Shown here piece by piece: positions 14,707 to 15,273 of a stretch of 15,273 bases of DNA. Source of the stretch: Candidatus Segatella albertsiae (GTDB lineage Bacteria > Bacteroidota > Bacteroidia > Bacteroidales > Bacteroidaceae); assembly GCA_002451555.1 (NCBI GenBank), contig DKCU01000066.1, positions 1-15,273 of the forward strand. Direction: 5' to 3'. A program made the position numbers and the translations under genes. The notes under the pieces were generated by a model. It saw only the letters and a list, made by a program, of their open reading frames with translations, was not told where the DNA came from and did not search any database. Within the stretch, counting starts at the first letter, position 1. The number at the start of each line of letters is the position of its first letter.

Positions 14707-15273
14707 TTACTCTGCAGCACTCTCCCAATACTTAGGAGCACCAAGACCTACAGCGAAGCCTGCATAAGTATGCTTGCGGAGATAGTTGAGATCCCAGAGA
14801 CCAGTAGGCTGCCCCTTGCGCCAACCAGAATCCTTAGGAGAATCAGTAGCACACCACTGAGTGATACCATACTGCTGAGCAGCAGGGATAATCTCGAAGT
14901 ACTTCTGAATAACAAAGGTGTAAAGGTCACGCATTTCCTTATGCTGTTCCTCAGTCATCTGATCATAAGTTACAGAATTGCCCGCAGCATCTACATAACC
15001 CATATCGAGCTCAGAAATCTTGCAAAGCTTGCCACTCTCTGCCATCAACTGCAACATCTTGACGATATGGTCTTTCTTGCTTTGCTGAGTATTTGGGTCA
15101 GCATAACAAGAGATATGCATCTGTGTTCCGATACCGTCAATCTTGGTTACGCCATCAGCTTCCCAATCATGAATCCACTGAATCAAGCTCTTCAACTTGC
15201 CATTGTCGTCCCAATCGCTCTCCAAGTTGTAATCGTTGATGAAGAGTTTTAATTTCTCAGGGTCGCCATTATG
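14707..15273 (-). CDS. GH10 endo-1,4-beta-xylanase, C-terminal part (cut by window edge)
   Basis: The frame is open to the right edge of the window, giving 188 residues without a start. It begins HNGDPEKLKLFINDYNLE, the GH10 strand-6 motif. An in-frame TTG at 15223-15225 is not a believable start because it cuts this motif. Then come DGIGTQMHIS (His on the substrate side) and KISELDMGY, where the Glu encoded at 15010-15012 is the likely nucleophile. The barrel is closed by GITQWCATDSPKDSGWR, PTGLWDLNYLRKHTY and AGFAVGL. The acid/base and any inserted carbohydrate-binding module would lie outside the window. It would cut the xylan backbone, probably at the cell surface, and it ends without a sorting tail. 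Two stem-loops follow, so it is on a transcript separate from the esterases. Confidence 0.95.
   Translation of the reverse strand, partial: HNGDPEKLKLFINDYNLESDWDDNGKLKSLIQWIHDWEADGVTKIDGIGTQMHISCYADPNTQQSKKDHIVKMLQLMAESGKLCKISELDMGYVDAAGNSVTYDQMTEEQHKEMRDLYTFVIQKYFEIIPAAQQYGITQWCATDSPKDSGWRKGQPTGLWDLNYLRKHTYAGFAVGLGAPKYWESAAE

Noticed and set aside
14707..15225. GH10 fragment read as a complete 172-residue gene starting at TTG
   Set aside because: The frame stays open to the window edge and the residues before the TTG continue the GH10 motif (LKLFINDYN), so it is a longer gene cut by the window.
1..15273. tRNA, rRNA, insertion-sequence transposase or phage genes
   Set aside because: No cloverleaf-like or rRNA-like sequence and no transposase or phage protein was seen in any frame.

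Overview
The window looks like part of a xylan-type polysaccharide utilization locus (PUL) from a Prevotella/Segatella-like member of the Bacteroidota. The reasons are an adjacent SusC/SusD pair, Bacteroidota-type promoters (TAnnTTTG at -7), a histone-like (HU-related) DNA-binding protein of the Bacteroidota type, signal peptides ending in A-Q, and C-terminal tails of the form GIYIxxGKKVVxK that are common in Prevotella secreted proteins. The species is an inference.

Layout, left to right: 1-216 holds a long imperfect palindrome (REP/MITE-like repeat). Then follow a GH3 beta-xylosidase-type glycosidase with a PA14-type insert (217-2814, minus), a strong intrinsic terminator (2977-3007), a SusD lipoprotein (3040-4845, minus) and a SusC TonB-dependent transporter (4864-7983, minus). 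A 505-bp intergenic region comes next, with the susC control region, a repeat-rich stretch that could encode a 40-residue peptide, and a plus-strand promoter. The only plus-strand gene is an HU-like protein with a C-terminal helix-turn-helix (8489-9091). It meets head-on a three-gene minus-strand operon of two double esterases and a protein of unknown function (9084-14317). The right edge carries the C-terminal third to half of a GH10 endo-xylanase (14707-15273), followed by two stem-loops.

How the genes fit together: GH10 would cut the xylan backbone. The CE1 and CE6 modules would remove acetyl and possibly feruloyl side groups. SusD and SusC would capture and import oligosaccharides, and GH3 would release xylose from the ends. 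The 353-residue protein may bind glycan, but that is a guess. No sensor or regulator of a usual PUL type (hybrid two-component, SusR, ECF sigma/anti-sigma) is in the window.

The most interesting signal is regulatory. Upstream of the GH3 gene, of susC and of the esterase operon I find the same promoter design: a 28-bp element (TAAAGTw-like heptamer, an invariant TTTGTTA, 7 variable bases, a second TAAAGTw-like heptamer 21 bp after the first) ending exactly 18 bp before TAnnTTTG. The HU-like gene's promoter lacks it. This is probably the binding site of the unseen PUL regulator and would tie the three transcription units into one regulon.
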